Positions 32,261 through 41,365 are shown, counted from the stretch's first letter. The stretch is DNA of 64,000 bases from AP-15 sp963755435 (GCA_963755435.1 CAVWJX010000011.1:1-64000), one strand, 5' to 3'. Notes: generated from the sequence alone by a model not told the origin. Translations and numbers: made by a program.

Positions 32261-32290
32261 AGCCTACCATATCTCGCCGGCTGGTGCCAA
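32261..32290 (-). promoter_or_regulatory. possible glyA promoter
   Basis: On the minus strand TTGGCA (32290-32285), 18-bp spacer, TAGGCT (32266-32261), about 105 bp upstream of the first glyA start. It lies in the 455-bp divergent region between glyA and mucR, which otherwise contains nothing recognisable. Confidence 0.3.
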
Positions 32291-32540
32291 CCGGCTACTA
32301 TAATTCGCGCGCGCCAGCCGGGACCTGCGCGCCGGGGCGGGGCTGCACCGGAGACCGATCCCGGCCGCCTTCATTCACCTGGCTCGAGTTCATCAACATC
32401 TTGCCAAAGCCTATTGGCCGGACCGGCTATCGCCGGCGGCGGTGCTGGCCGGGATCGATCAGTCGGCGGCTCGAAGGCGGCCCTCAAGTCGCCGAGTTGG
32501 CGGCGCCATGGCGATTACTCTCTTCTCGCATAAGTTTCGG

Positions 32541-32569
32541 TTGACACAAGAAATTCGTGCAGCGATTAT
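32541..32569 (+). promoter_or_regulatory. putative mucR promoter
   Basis: A consensus TTGACA (32541-32546), 17-bp spacer and GATTAT (32564-32569), 41 bp before the mucR start. MucR proteins commonly repress their own genes, so an operator may overlap. Confidence 0.55.
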
Positions 32570-32610
32570 GAGGATCGAAGCGCATATTTCAGAATTCGTC
32601 GAGGCGAGAA

Positions 32611-33060
32611 ATGGCGGAAGCGGCGGCGCCCAAGATGGCAGAGGAAGAATTGCTGCGGATGACCGCGGATGTGGTCGCCGCCTATGTCAGCAACAACACG
32701 TTGCCGACGACTCAGCTGGCCGAGGTGATCAACGCCGTCTACAGCTCGCTGAGAGGGCTCGAGGGTCAAGTGGCGGAAGCACCGCCCGAGCCGGCAAGGC
32801 CGGCGGTGCCGGTCCGCAAGTCGATCACACCCGATTATCTGATCTGCCTCGAAGACGGCAAAAAGCTCAAAATGCTGAAGCGGCATCTGCGCTCCACTTA
32901 CAATATGACGCCCGATGAATATCGGGCGCGCTGGGGACTGGCGCCGGATTATCCGATGGTGGCGCCGAGCTATGCCGAGCAGCGCTCGGCCTTCGCCAAG
33001 AAGATCGGGCTCGGCCGCGGCGCCGCCCGGCAATCGGCGACGGCGGCGGCCAAGAAATAG
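32611..33060 (+). CDS. MucR/Ros family zinc-finger transcriptional regulator
   Basis: A 149-residue regulator. The N-terminal oligomerisation region (LLRMTADVVAAYVSNNTLP) is followed by the zinc-finger segment around residues 80-110 (YLICLEDGKKLKMLKRHLRS, then TYNMTPDEYRARWGL), the hallmark of MucR/Ros, and an Ala/Lys-rich tail. Members control exopolysaccharide, motility and symbiosis or virulence genes and bind AT-rich DNA. The nearby polysaccharide-export gene is a possible target. The ATG at 32611 is preceded by GAGGCGAGAA. Confidence 0.95.
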   Translation: MAEAAAPKMAEEELLRMTADVVAAYVSNNTLPTTQLAEVINAVYSSLRGLEGQVAEAPPEPARPAVPVRKSITPDYLICLEDGKKLKMLKRHLRSTYNMTPDEYRARWGLAPDYPMVAPSYAEQRSAFAKKIGLGRGAARQSATAAAKK

Positions 33061-33219
33061 CGGCGCGGCGGCCGCGGCGCCGTCACCTGCCCGGGCGGTG
33101 CCGTGTTGCCCTCGACTGCCGCAGCGAGGCGGCCGGTTGAACTGATGACGGATTTCTGACGCTGCCGGCAGGCGGCGCGGTATAAATGCCGTCCGTCGTC
33201 GCCGCAGCCGAGGCTTCCA

Positions 33220-34451
33220 ATGTTGTCAGGCAACCCCGCGCCCACATCTTCAGCCGGGTCTACGCACGCCGCGGCGGAGGCCCGGTTCGACTGGGCCGAC
33301 CCGCTGCGGCTCGAGGACGAGCTCGGCGAGGACGAGCGGATGGTGCGCGACAGCGCCCGCGCCTATTGCCAGGACAAGCTGTTCCCGCGGGTGCTCGCCG
33401 CCAACCGGCACGAGCGCTTCGATCGCGAGATCATGACCGAGATGGGCGCGCTCGGCTTTCTCGGCTCGACCATCGACGGCTATGGCTGCGCCGGCGTCAA
33501 TTACGTCTGCTATGGCCTGATCGCCCGCGAGGTCGAGCGCGTCGACAGCGGCTATCGCTCGGCGATGAGCGTGCAGTCGAGCCTCGTTATGTACCCGATC
33601 CATGCATTCGGCACCGAGGCGCAGCGCCGCAAATACCTGCCGAAGCTCGCCACCGGCGAATGGGTCGGCTGCTTCGGCCTGACCGAGCCCGATCACGGCT
33701 CCGACCCCGGCGGGATGACGACGCGGGCGACGGCGGCGCCGGGCGGCTGGCGGCTCAACGGCGCGAAAACCTGGATCACCAACGCGCCGATCGCCGACGT
33801 CCTGGTGGTCTGGGCCAAGACCGAGGACGGGGTGATCCGCGGCTTCATCCTCGAGCGCGGGATGGCCGGGCTGAGCACGCCAAAGATCGAGGGCAAGTTC
33901 AGCCTGCGCGCCTCGGCAACCGGCCAGATCGCGATGGACCAGGTGTTCGTGCCCGAGGAGAACCTGCTGCCCGGCCGTCACCGGTCTGCGCGGCCCGTTC
34001 TCGTGCCTGAACAATGCCCGCTACGGGATTGCCTGGGGGGCCATGGGCGCCGCCGAGTTCTGCTGGCATGCGGCGCGCGGCTACACCCTCGACCGCCGGC
34101 AATTCGGCCGGCCGCTCGCCGCCAACCAGCTGATCCAGAAAAAGCTCGTCGACATGCAGACCGAGATCGCGCTCGGCCTCAACGCCTGCCTGCGCCTCGG
34201 CCGGCTCAAGGACCAGGGCCGCGCCGCGCCGGAGATGGCGATCGCTATTGAAGCGCAACAATGCCGGCAAGGCGCTCGACATCGCCCGCGCCGCCCGCGA
34301 CATGCACGGCGGCAACGGCATCTCCGACGAATACCACGTGATCCGCCACGTGATGAACCTCGAAGCGGTCAACACCTACGAGGGCACCCACGACGTCCAC
34401 GCGCTGATCCTCGGCCGCGCCCAAACCGGCATCGCCGCCTTCGCCGACTAA
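33220..34451 (+). pseudogene. glutaryl-CoA dehydrogenase-like acyl-CoA dehydrogenase with two frameshifts
   Basis: Closely follows glutaryl-CoA dehydrogenase (FAD enzyme oxidising and decarboxylating glutaryl-CoA): FDWADPLRLEDELGEDERMV, CFGLTEPDHGSDPGGM and NGAKTWITNAPIADV in frame one. After EENLLPG an extra C near 33978 shifts the frame; the protein continues as FCWHAARGYTLDRRQFGRPL in the second frame. An extra A near 34240 shifts it again, and the last part is NNAGKALDIARAARDMHGGN to ISDEYHVIRHVMNLEAVNTY with the catalytic Glu in YEGTHDVH. About 409 codons once restored. No residues are lost, so it is either very recent decay or sequence error. Confidence 0.85.
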
Positions 34452-34632
34452 GTCTGCGCAACTGGCGATCAAAGGTGATTTTCTGCGCCCTTCGTGAGCC
34501 ATGGTGAAAGTCTCCTAGCCGCGATCATCGACTTATCAAATGCTTCAAAACCGCTTTCCATAATACGCCCTATGCGACTATTGACACAAGATAAGGCGAT
34601 AACCGATCCACAATATCTAGCCGGAACCTCAC

Positions 34633-34666
34633 TTGAATTTTTCAGCTTATTGTGCTACATTGTAGC
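34633..34666 (+). promoter_or_regulatory. toxin-antitoxin promoter and operator
   Basis: TTGAAT (34633-34638), 17-bp spacer, TACATT (34656-34661). The -10 lies inside a perfect palindrome GCTACA-T-TGTAGC (34654-34666), 16 bp before the antitoxin ATG. This is the layout expected for autorepression by the RelB-type antitoxin. Confidence 0.6.
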
Positions 34667-34682
34667 CCAAAGGAGATTATGC

Positions 34683-34946
34683 ATGACCACTAATTCTGTC
34701 GTGCGTGCGCGCATCGACGAGCAGATCAAAAAGGAAGCCGCCGCCGTGCTAGCGGCAATGGGCCTCACCGTGTCCGACGCCTTCCGCCTGATGATGGTCA
34801 AGATCGCCAAGGAGAAAGCGCTGCCGTTCGAGCCGCTGGTTCCGAACAAGGAAACCATCGAGGCGATGAAGGCCGCGCGGCGCGGCGAGCTGACGACGGC
34901 CGGCCCGCCGGGAAAACTGCTCGCGAGCCTGAATGCGGACTGTTAG
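34683..34946 (+). CDS. RelB/DinJ family antitoxin
   Basis: An 87-residue antitoxin. The N-terminal ribbon-helix-helix DNA-binding domain (VVRARIDEQIKKEAAAVLAA, then MGLTVSDAFRLMMVKIAKEK) is typical of RelB/DinJ; the C-terminal tail neutralises the toxin. The ATG at 34683 follows AAAGGAG. It overlaps the toxin gene by 14 bp. It likely represses its own promoter through the palindrome just upstream. Confidence 0.9.
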   Translation: MTTNSVVRARIDEQIKKEAAAVLAAMGLTVSDAFRLMMVKIAKEKALPFEPLVPNKETIEAMKAARRGELTTAGPPGKLLASLNADC

Positions 34947-35214
34947 GTACACCAGCCGCTTTCGTCGCGACTACAAGCGCGAACAATCCGGGCGGCACGG
35001 TAAGCGCCTCGACGCCGAACTGCTGGAAGCTGTCGCGATGCTGTCGAAGGACGAGCGGTTGCCCCGGCGCTATTTCGACCATCCGCTCGGCGGCGAGTGG
35101 AGCGATCACCGCGACTGCCACATCAGGCCCGACCTGATCCTGATCTACCGCAAGCCCGATACGACCAGCGTTGAGCTGGTGCGGCTCGGCTCGCACAGCG
35201 CGCTTGGGCTGTAG
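34933..35214 (+). CDS. YafQ family mRNA interferase toxin
   Basis: A 93-residue RelE-superfamily toxin of the YafQ type, a ribosome-dependent mRNA nuclease. RTVRYTSRFRRDYKR at the N-terminus, the HPLGGEWSDHRDCHIRPDLI segment with its histidines and the C-terminal LVRLGSHSALGL with the catalytic-site histidine are all present. Translationally coupled to the antitoxin by the overlap. Intact, so the pair is probably active. Confidence 0.9.
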   Translation: MRTVRYTSRFRRDYKREQSGRHGKRLDAELLEAVAMLSKDERLPRRYFDHPLGGEWSDHRDCHIRPDLILIYRKPDTTSVELVRLGSHSALGL

Positions 35215-35248
35215 GTAGTGCACAGATCGCCGCCGAGTCGCGGTTGCA

Positions 35249-35581
35249 TTACCGCAAGCCCAAAATAACCAGCTCCTTTTGAGCTAGCAAATACACGCAA
35301 TCGTCTTTAGACATGCTTCGGCGCCTGCACGCACGATACCAAGCGTTTTCTTGCTGGTAACATTCTGTGTCCATCGCCGCATCCTGTTCGGCGGTCGGTT
35401 TATCGATAATCCGTCGCTCCATAGCGCAGACACTCAGCGCGATACTCGCACTTATCATCTCCTTGCTTTCATACGCAGCAGCGGGAATCACCTGAGATGC
35501 GATGAGCAAGAAATCTAAGATTATTCGCAACACCGTCCAAGTTCCGCCTTTCACCTTGGTCATTCGGTGTCGTATGATCAT
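35249..35581 (-). CDS. small secreted cysteine-containing hypothetical protein
   Basis: A 110-codon frame with a signal-peptide-like N-terminus (TVLRIILDFLLIASQVIPAA) and four cysteines in the mature part (VCAMERR, ECYQQ, RACRRR, DDCVYL), enough for two disulfides. The start may be at 35581 or 35563 (MTKVKGG). I do not recognise a family. Its low GC and its position beside the toxin-antitoxin pair suggest acquired DNA. Confidence 0.45.
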   Translation of the reverse strand: MIIRHRMTKVKGGTWTVLRIILDFLLIASQVIPAAAYESKEMISASIALSVCAMERRIIDKPTAEQDAAMDTECYQQENAWYRACRRRSMSKDDCVYLLAQKELVILGLR

Positions 35582-36199
35582 CCAATCATTAGGTAACGAG
35601 ATATGAACCGTTGGTGTAGCACCGAGATTATCTTGTCAATCAACCGGACTAATGTGTTCGACACGACCGCCATCGGGGCTTTGGTCACGTTACTACCCTA
35701 TTGGGGATTTCCATCAAGGGTCACAACACCAAGATCGCGTAGGGGACCGGGCCTGTTGAGCGACAGCTGAAGGTAAACGTGCGCTTTCCATGTCATTAGT
35801 TACGCTCCATTGCACCTCACCACGACGACGGGCATTTCACGAGAAATGAGCAAACGAACGATTAACGACCGGTTCCCGCTCGGTCGCCGAACCCGCCGTG
35901 ACCCGACCCCGGCCCCCGTAGTCGCAAAGAGGAAGGATTCCGCGACCGCACCGGGCCGAGCTGGTTCAGCGGCTTAGGCGTCGCACAAGTCAGTCTCGAA
36001 ATCGCCGACACGGCACGTTGGGGTAATCAAGACTTCTGCAAGGTTCCAGTAAGCAAACTATTCAATAAGTTACGTCTTGCGTAACCAATGCCCGGACCAA
36101 CCCGAAATCCCGCCGGCTCGGATATGCCGCGCCAGCCCTATGGGCAGACCGTGAGGGCGCGGCTCGACCGGGTCGGCGCCGCCGAGGAGAGGGGCGGGC
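35582..36199. other. no recognisable gene
   Basis: About 600 bp with no open frame I can support and lower GC than the neighbours. It may be the remains of an insertion that also brought the toxin-antitoxin pair. Confidence 0.4.
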
Positions 36200-37810
36200 T
36201 CAGCCTACCGTGCCGTCGGGTGCGCGGCGCAGCACCGTTCCCGGCAGTGCATCGGTATGGCGGGCGTCCTCGACGACGATAACGCCGTTGACCAGCACCG
36301 TGGTGCGCGCGCCGCTCGGGTATTGGTGCGGTTCGGCGTAGGTCGCGCGGTCGTTGAAGTCGGCGGGGTCGAAGATCGCGATGTCGGCGCGATAGCCTTC
36401 GCGCAGCAGCCCGCGGTCGCGCAGCCGCAATGCCGCGGCGGTCGCACCGGTCATCTTGCGCACCGCCGTTTCGAGCGGCAGCAGGTGCTCGCCATGCACG
36501 TAATGGCCGATGATCCGCGGGAAGGTGCCGTAAAAGCGCGGATGCGGCATCCCTTGGGCGACAATCCCGTAATCGGCGACGCAATTGCCGTCCGAGCCGA
36601 CCAGAGCCGAGGGCGAGCGCACGATCTCGCGGATGTCGTCCTCGGCGATCGAGGTGATCAGCACCCGGGTCGCACCCCGGTCCTCGATCAGGTAATCGCA
36701 GACCAGATCGATCGGGTCGCAGCCGCGCGCGGCCGCGATCGCCGCCAGGGTCTCGCCCGCATGTTGCGGCAGATGCGGCGAAATCGAGACCTGCACACAC
36801 TCCCAGGATGGGATGCGGCCCCAATTGTTGAGCCCGTCGCGCTCGATTTCGGCGCCGATGCGCGCCCGCGTCTCGGGCAATGCGAGGCGCGCCAGCATCG
36901 CCTCCAGCCCGCCCGACTGCACCCATTGCGGCAACAAATTCTTCAACGGATTGCTGCCGGCGGCATAGGGATAGGCGTCGCAATCGATCGCCAGGCCCTC
37001 GGCCCGCGCCGCCTCGATGATCTCGAGGATGCGCCTGGCCTTGCCCCAATTATCCATGCCCGAGCATTTGAGGTGGACGATCTCGACATGCACGCCGCAG
37101 GTCCGCGCAATGTCGATCGCCTCCTCGACCGCCTCGACGACCCGGCTCGATTCGTCGCGGATATGGGTGAAGTAGGCGGCGTTGTGCCGCTTCACGACCT
37201 GGCACAGGGCGATGATTTCGGCGCGGTCGGCATAGCTGCTGGGCGGCGTGAACAGGCCGGTCGAGAGCCCCAGCGCTCCGGCCGCGAGCCCCTCGTCGAG
37301 CAGGGCGCTCATCTGCGCCAGTTCGGCCGGGCTCGGCGCGCGCGTCTCCATGCCCATCGCGTTGAGCCGCAGGGTGTGATGGCCGACCAGCATGCCGGCA
37401 TTGACCGCGGTCGCCGGAAAGCTGTCGAGATATTCGGGAAAGCGCAGCTCGCGGAACGGCAGCCACGGCGCGCTGGCGGAAAGATAATCGCGGATCAACT
37501 CGAGCCGGCCGGGCAGCACCGGGGCCACCGAAAACCCGCAATGGCCGATGATCTCGGTGGTGACGCCCTGGCGCACCTTGCTTTCGGCCTTGGGATTGAT
37601 CGGCAGGGTAAAGTCGGAATGGGTCTTGATGTCGATAAAGCCGGGGGCGACCGCGAGCCCCGCCGCGTCGATCAGCTCGGCCCCGCCTTGCGGCAACGAT
37701 TGACCGATCGCGGCGACCCGCCCGTCGCGTATTGCGACGTCGCCGATCTCGCCCGGCCGGCCGCTGCCGTCGATGACCAGCCCGCCGCGGATCAGGATCT
37801 CGCCGCTCAT
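36200..37810 (-). CDS. N-acyl-D-amino-acid deacylase family amidohydrolase
   Basis: A 536-residue metal-dependent amidohydrolase of the D-aminoacylase group: an N-terminal small beta domain (MSGEILIRGGLVIDGSGRPG), GFIDIKTHSDFTL in place of the usual H-x-H motif, GVTTEIIGHCGFS, HIRDESSRVVEAVEEAI, ALVGSDGNCVADYG and a C-terminal return to the beta domain. It hydrolyses N-acyl or N-carbamoyl groups from D-amino acids or related compounds; the exact substrate is open. Its start overlaps the ferredoxin reductase stop (ATGA), so a redox partner operon includes a hydrolase. Confidence 0.85.
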   Translation of the reverse strand: MSGEILIRGGLVIDGSGRPGEIGDVAIRDGRVAAIGQSLPQGGAELIDAAGLAVAPGFIDIKTHSDFTLPINPKAESKVRQGVTTEIIGHCGFSVAPVLPGRLELIRDYLSASAPWLPFRELRFPEYLDSFPATAVNAGMLVGHHTLRLNAMGMETRAPSPAELAQMSALLDEGLAAGALGLSTGLFTPPSSYADRAEIIALCQVVKRHNAAYFTHIRDESSRVVEAVEEAIDIARTCGVHVEIVHLKCSGMDNWGKARRILEIIEAARAEGLAIDCDAYPYAAGSNPLKNLLPQWVQSGGLEAMLARLALPETRARIGAEIERDGLNNWGRIPSWECVQVSISPHLPQHAGETLAAIAAARGCDPIDLVCDYLIEDRGATRVLITSIAEDDIREIVRSPSALVGSDGNCVADYGIVAQGMPHPRFYGTFPRIIGHYVHGEHLLPLETAVRKMTGATAAALRLRDRGLLREGYRADIAIFDPADFNDRATYAEPHQYPSGARTTVLVNGVIVVEDARHTDALPGTVLRRAPDGTVG

Positions 37811-39069
37811 GATTTGCGGGCCGCGTGCGCTCTGAGATCGAAGCTCTCGTCGGCGGCCTCTTCGGGGGTCAGCCGCGGCTCGCCCGCCAGCAGCCGGCGG
37901 GCCACGATATGGTCGGCCGGGCGGTTGACCAATTCGACGCCGATCAGCCGGCGATCCTTAAAGCAGAACACCGAAAAGCTGCCCGCTTCCGGGTCGCCGC
38001 GCACGACCGAGCCGTCATGCCCGGCGGTGATGCCGGCGATCTGCAATTTGAGCTCGGCCTGGTCGCTCCAGAACCACGGCACCTTGTCATAGGGCGCCGG
38101 CTTTCCGGCGATGCGGGCGGCCACCGAACGCGCCTGGTCGACGCCGTTCTGCACCAATTCGAGCCGCACCCTTCCGTGGCCCATCGGGCCGCTCGATGCT
38201 CCCTGGGCGGCGAAGCGGGTCGGGAAATTGGCGCAATCGCCGATCGCGGAGATCGCCGCGGCGCCGGTCGACAGATATTCGTCGACCACGACGCCGTTAC
38301 CGATCTCAAGCCCGGCATCGCGCGCCAGCTCGGCATTGGGCAGGACGCCGATGCAGACCAGCACCAGATCGGCCGGCAACACCCGGCCGTCGTCGAGCTC
38401 GACCGCGCCCGCCCGGCCGCCGGCGCCGAGAATGCGCACGACCGCGGTGCCGAGCGAGATCGTCGACCCCCAGCCGATATGCGCGCCGGTGAAAAAGCGC
38501 GAGGTCTGGGCCGACACCACCCGCCCCATCGGGTGTTGCGTCACCTCGACGATATGCACGCCGACCCCGGCGGCGCGCGCCACCGCGGCGAATTCGAGGC
38601 CGATAAAACCGGCGCCGACCACCACGACCTCGCGCACCGCGCTGAGCCGCTCGCGCAAGATGTCGGCGTCGGCCAGGGTGCGCAGCGGCAAGACCCCGTC
38701 GAGTTCGGCGCCGGGCACGGCGAGCGGGCGAAACCGCGCCCCGGTGGCGAGGACCACATGATCGCAGGCGATCTCGCCGCCCGAGCCGAGGCGCAGTCGG
38801 CGGCCCGGCCGGTCGATCTCGGTCACGGTCTCGCCGGTGACGAGTTCGATCTGCTCTTTCTGATAGAATGATTGCGGGCGCAGCCACAATTCGTCGAGGC
38901 CGCTGTCGCCGGCGAGATAGGATTTCGACAAGGGCGGGCGCTGATAGGGCAGCGCCGGCTCGTCGCCGATCAACAACACCCGGCCGGCGAACCCCTCCTG
39001 GCGCAACGACGACGCGGTCTGGAAACCGGCCTGGCCGGCGCCGACGATGGCGACGACCGCCTCACCCAT
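37807..39069 (-). CDS. FAD-dependent ferredoxin reductase
   Basis: A 420-residue NAD(P)H ferredoxin reductase of the putidaredoxin reductase type. FAD motif VVAIVGAGQAGFQTASSLRQ at the N-terminus, PYQRPPLSKSYLAG, the second Rossmann motif VVVVGAGFIGLEFAA, and the FAD-binding AISAIGDCANFP. The C-terminal reductase domain ends at 37807. The start at 39069 overlaps the ferredoxin stop. It passes electrons from NADH to the adjacent ferredoxin, usually for a P450 or a Rieske oxygenase; none of these is next to it. Confidence 0.9.
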   Translation of the reverse strand: MGEAVVAIVGAGQAGFQTASSLRQEGFAGRVLLIGDEPALPYQRPPLSKSYLAGDSGLDELWLRPQSFYQKEQIELVTGETVTEIDRPGRRLRLGSGGEIACDHVVLATGARFRPLAVPGAELDGVLPLRTLADADILRERLSAVREVVVVGAGFIGLEFAAVARAAGVGVHIVEVTQHPMGRVVSAQTSRFFTGAHIGWGSTISLGTAVVRILGAGGRAGAVELDDGRVLPADLVLVCIGVLPNAELARDAGLEIGNGVVVDEYLSTGAAAISAIGDCANFPTRFAAQGASSGPMGHGRVRLELVQNGVDQARSVAARIAGKPAPYDKVPWFWSDQAELKLQIAGITAGHDGSVVRGDPEAGSFSVFCFKDRRLIGVELVNRPADHIVARRLLAGEPRLTPEEAADESFDLRAHAARKS

Positions 39070-39392
39070 CAGACCTGGGTCTCGGGCAGATAGACGACGA
39101 GGCCGTCCATTTCGGGGGTGACGACCAGCTGGCAGCTCAAGCGGCTCGTCGGCTTGCGTTCGCTGGCGGTGAATTCGAGCATCGCCTTCTCGTCGTCCGA
39201 TTGCGCCGGGGTGCGATCGCGGTAGGGCTCGTCGACATAGACATGGCAGGTGGCGCACATCATCTCGCCGCCGCATTCGGCGACGATGCCGTCGACATTG
39301 TTCAGGATCGCGCCGCGCATGACGCTGGTGCCGAGCGGAACCTCGATCACGTCACGCGCCCCGTCGGGATGGACATAGGTGATGCTGGGCAT
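39069..39392 (-). CDS. 2Fe-2S ferredoxin
   Basis: A 107-residue adrenodoxin/putidaredoxin-type ferredoxin. The cluster ligands are visible in AECGGEMMCATCHVYV (Cys-X5-Cys-X2-Cys) and the later LSCQL. The start MPSITYVHPDG at 39392 is chosen because the longer frame adds only low-complexity sequence. Its stop overlaps the reductase start, and both overlap the amidohydrolase, so the three are co-translated. Confidence 0.9.
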   Translation of the reverse strand: MPSITYVHPDGARDVIEVPLGTSVMRGAILNNVDGIVAECGGEMMCATCHVYVDEPYRDRTPAQSDDEKAMLEFTASERKPTSRLSCQLVVTPEMDGLVVYLPETQV

Positions 39393-39457
39393 TTTCTTCC
39401 TATCGGTTGGAGGCGAGCGGCGGTCGACGGATCTAAATCCGACAGCGGCCCGCGGCG

Positions 39458-40495
39458 TCAAGCCCGCAGGGTGATCGAGACGCAATCGCCTTGCGCGGCA
39501 AGGGCGGCGCCAAAGCCGGCGCTGGCGCTGGCGATCTCGTCGAAGGCGGCGCCCTCATCGGCCAATGCCCGCGGCACCGTGCGGTTTTGCCCGTCATGGC
39601 GGACGAACTGGAAGGCGGCACTCTCGATCGCGCCCCCGCTCAAAGAAACCCGCGCCATCATCCCCAGCCAGTCGCCGTGCTTCGCGCCGCCGTGTCCGGT
39701 GTGGAAGGAAAAGCTGCCGAGCCCGTAAAAGATCGGCCGATTGCGATAGACTTCGACCGGCAGCGAGTAGTGCGGCCCGTGACCGATGACCAGATCGGCG
39801 CCGGCGTCGATCGCCGCATGGGCAATCTCGGTCATGTAGCGCAGCACCTCGCGGTGCAGCCCCCAGTGGAACGAGGCGACCACCACATCGGCCTCTTGGC
39901 GCAACGCGGCGATGTCGGCGGCCAGCCCTTTGAGATCCTCCGGGTCGGCCCAGGTCACGACGCGCGGCGGCACCCCGGGCCGGTTCGGCGGCGGGTGCCC
40001 GCCCTGCATCGGCACGTGATAGGCGGTGTGCCCGCGGATCACCGCGATGCCCGGGGCATCGTCGCCGGCTTCGTGATTGGTCGGCCAGTAGACCGAGCTG
40101 CGCTGCAGAAATCCGAAGCGCACGCCGTCGCGGGTGACGATCGCCGGGGCGCGCGCCGCCGGGCGATTGGCGCCGGCGCCGGCATGGGCGATGCCGAGCC
40201 GGTCGAGGCGGGCCAGCGACGCCATGATCGCGGCCTCGCCGTAATTGACGTTGTTGGCGACCCCGACCGCCGCAATCCCAGCCACGGACAACGCCTCGCC
40301 CGCCGCCGCCGGATCGGCGAAAAACCCCTCGCGCTCGAGCGAATGCCCGCCGGGCGGCGTGTAGAGGCAGCATTCGAGATTGCTGAAGACGAGGCCAGCC
40401 CGGCGAAACTCGTCGCGCACCAGCGCGAATGGCACCGTCGGGTCGGTGACGTTCATCAGGTTTACGTCGCCGGTCAGGATCATCGTCGCCGCCAT
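39458..40495 (-). CDS. CapA-family metallophosphoesterase-fold protein
   Basis: A 345-residue protein of the CapA (PGA_cap) family: ATMILTGDVNLMNV at the N-terminus, FSNLECCLYTP, ANNVNYGE, VVASFHWGLHREV and VIGHGPHYSLPVEVYRNRPI are the metal-site segments. CapA homologues act in poly-gamma-glutamate or capsule formation, but the family is broad and no other capsule gene is close. Start at ATG 40495 (MAATMILTG), preceded by GACGGGAA. It ends 65 bp upstream of the ferredoxin gene on the same strand, so it may be first in that operon. Confidence 0.75.
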   Translation of the reverse strand: MAATMILTGDVNLMNVTDPTVPFALVRDEFRRAGLVFSNLECCLYTPPGGHSLEREGFFADPAAAGEALSVAGIAAVGVANNVNYGEAAIMASLARLDRLGIAHAGAGANRPAARAPAIVTRDGVRFGFLQRSSVYWPTNHEAGDDAPGIAVIRGHTAYHVPMQGGHPPPNRPGVPPRVVTWADPEDLKGLAADIAALRQEADVVVASFHWGLHREVLRYMTEIAHAAIDAGADLVIGHGPHYSLPVEVYRNRPIFYGLGSFSFHTGHGGAKHGDWLGMMARVSLSGGAIESAAFQFVRHDGQNRTVPRALADEGAAFDEIASASAGFGAALAAQGDCVSITLRA

Positions 40496-40716
40496 TTCCC
40501 GTCCTCTATCTGTGCGTCGCAGTGCGCCACGATAAGCGCGGTAGCCCAACAAGCCTATCGAGTATCTCTGGTCGCTTTGCGCTGACTTGTCCTCACATCC
40601 ACATCCTGTTTCGGCCTTTGGACGCCTTGGATGGCCGGGTCAAGCCCACGGTTATCCGATTCAGGCTCGCATACACCAGTTGCCGGATATTCAAAATTCT
40701 CGCTCCCTCTCGGGCC

Positions 40717-40800
40717 GTCATGGCCGGACTTGTTCCGGCCATCCACGTGCCGGGGTCGGGCGTCGAAGAAAGACGTGGATCACCGGGACGAGCCCGGTGA
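40717..40800. repeat. palindromic element related to the one at 27.8 kb
   Basis: GTCATGGCCGGA and TCCGGCCATCCACG arms match the 27.76-kb copy, and a second stem (CCGGG/CCCGG) follows with an inverted ATCCACG / CGTGGAT pair. Another short related sequence (ATGGCCGGGTCAAGCCCA) lies at about 40631. The rest of the 40496-40900 interval holds nothing recognisable. Confidence 0.7.
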
Positions 40801-40900
40801 AGACAACTGAGAATAGAGCCTTGGCTTGCAATCGGCTTTGCGGAACCGGACAGCCCTGGGTCGAGTCCGGCCAAGGCGAAAACTGAAGCTACCAAATCTG

Positions 40901-41365
40901 CTAGGGACGCCGCCGGGATCGCGCCCGCAAAATCCGGAACCACCAGGCCAGCGACACCAGCACGATCAGGGCGCCGATCACGACGAATGTCGGCACTCGG
41001 GTGTGCTGCTGCTCGGCCGGGCCGCCGACGCGGATGGTTACCCGGGCGACCTCGGCTGCGGTATGCGCCTCGGCGATCCACATCCCGTCGCGATCGGCAT
41101 CGAAGACGAATTTGCCCTGCGAATCGGTGCGGCCGGTCACCACCGGCGTCGCCGCCTCGCCGGGCGCGAACACGCGCACCATCGCGTCGGCCATCGGCTT
41201 GCCGGACGGGGTTGCAAACTGGGCCGTGACCCGGTGGCCGGCAAACAGGTCGAGTGCGTGCGCCGGTGCGATTGCCGACAGAAACCCTGCCAAAATCAGC
41301 AAGACGATGCCCGCGCAGCGCGCCGGAACCGCCGCTTCGGGCAATTTGCGGAGAAGCCGAAACAT
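40901..41365 (-). CDS. exported membrane-anchored protein with DUF4198-like domain
   Basis: A 154-residue protein: signal sequence (AGIVLLILAGFLSAIAPAHA), an Ig-like or carboxypeptidase-regulatory-like domain (RVTAQFATPSGKPMADAMVR, GRTDSQGKFVFDADRDG), and a C-terminal membrane helix (VVIGALIVLVSLAWWF) followed by a basic tail. This layout resembles DUF4198-type proteins linked to metal (nickel, cobalt) uptake, but no transporter is adjacent. The start at 41365 is chosen over the longer frame, which runs antisense through rnhB. Confidence 0.6.
   Translation of the reverse strand: MFRLLRKLPEAAVPARCAGIVLLILAGFLSAIAPAHALDLFAGHRVTAQFATPSGKPMADAMVRVFAPGEAATPVVTGRTDSQGKFVFDADRDGMWIAEAHTAAEVARVTIRVGGPAEQQHTRVPTFVVIGALIVLVSLAWWFRILRARSRRRP

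Noticed and set aside
32299..32304. A TATAAT sequence in the glyA-mucR region
   Set aside because: No acceptable -35 at 16-18 bp; the TTGACA promoter nearer mucR is far better.
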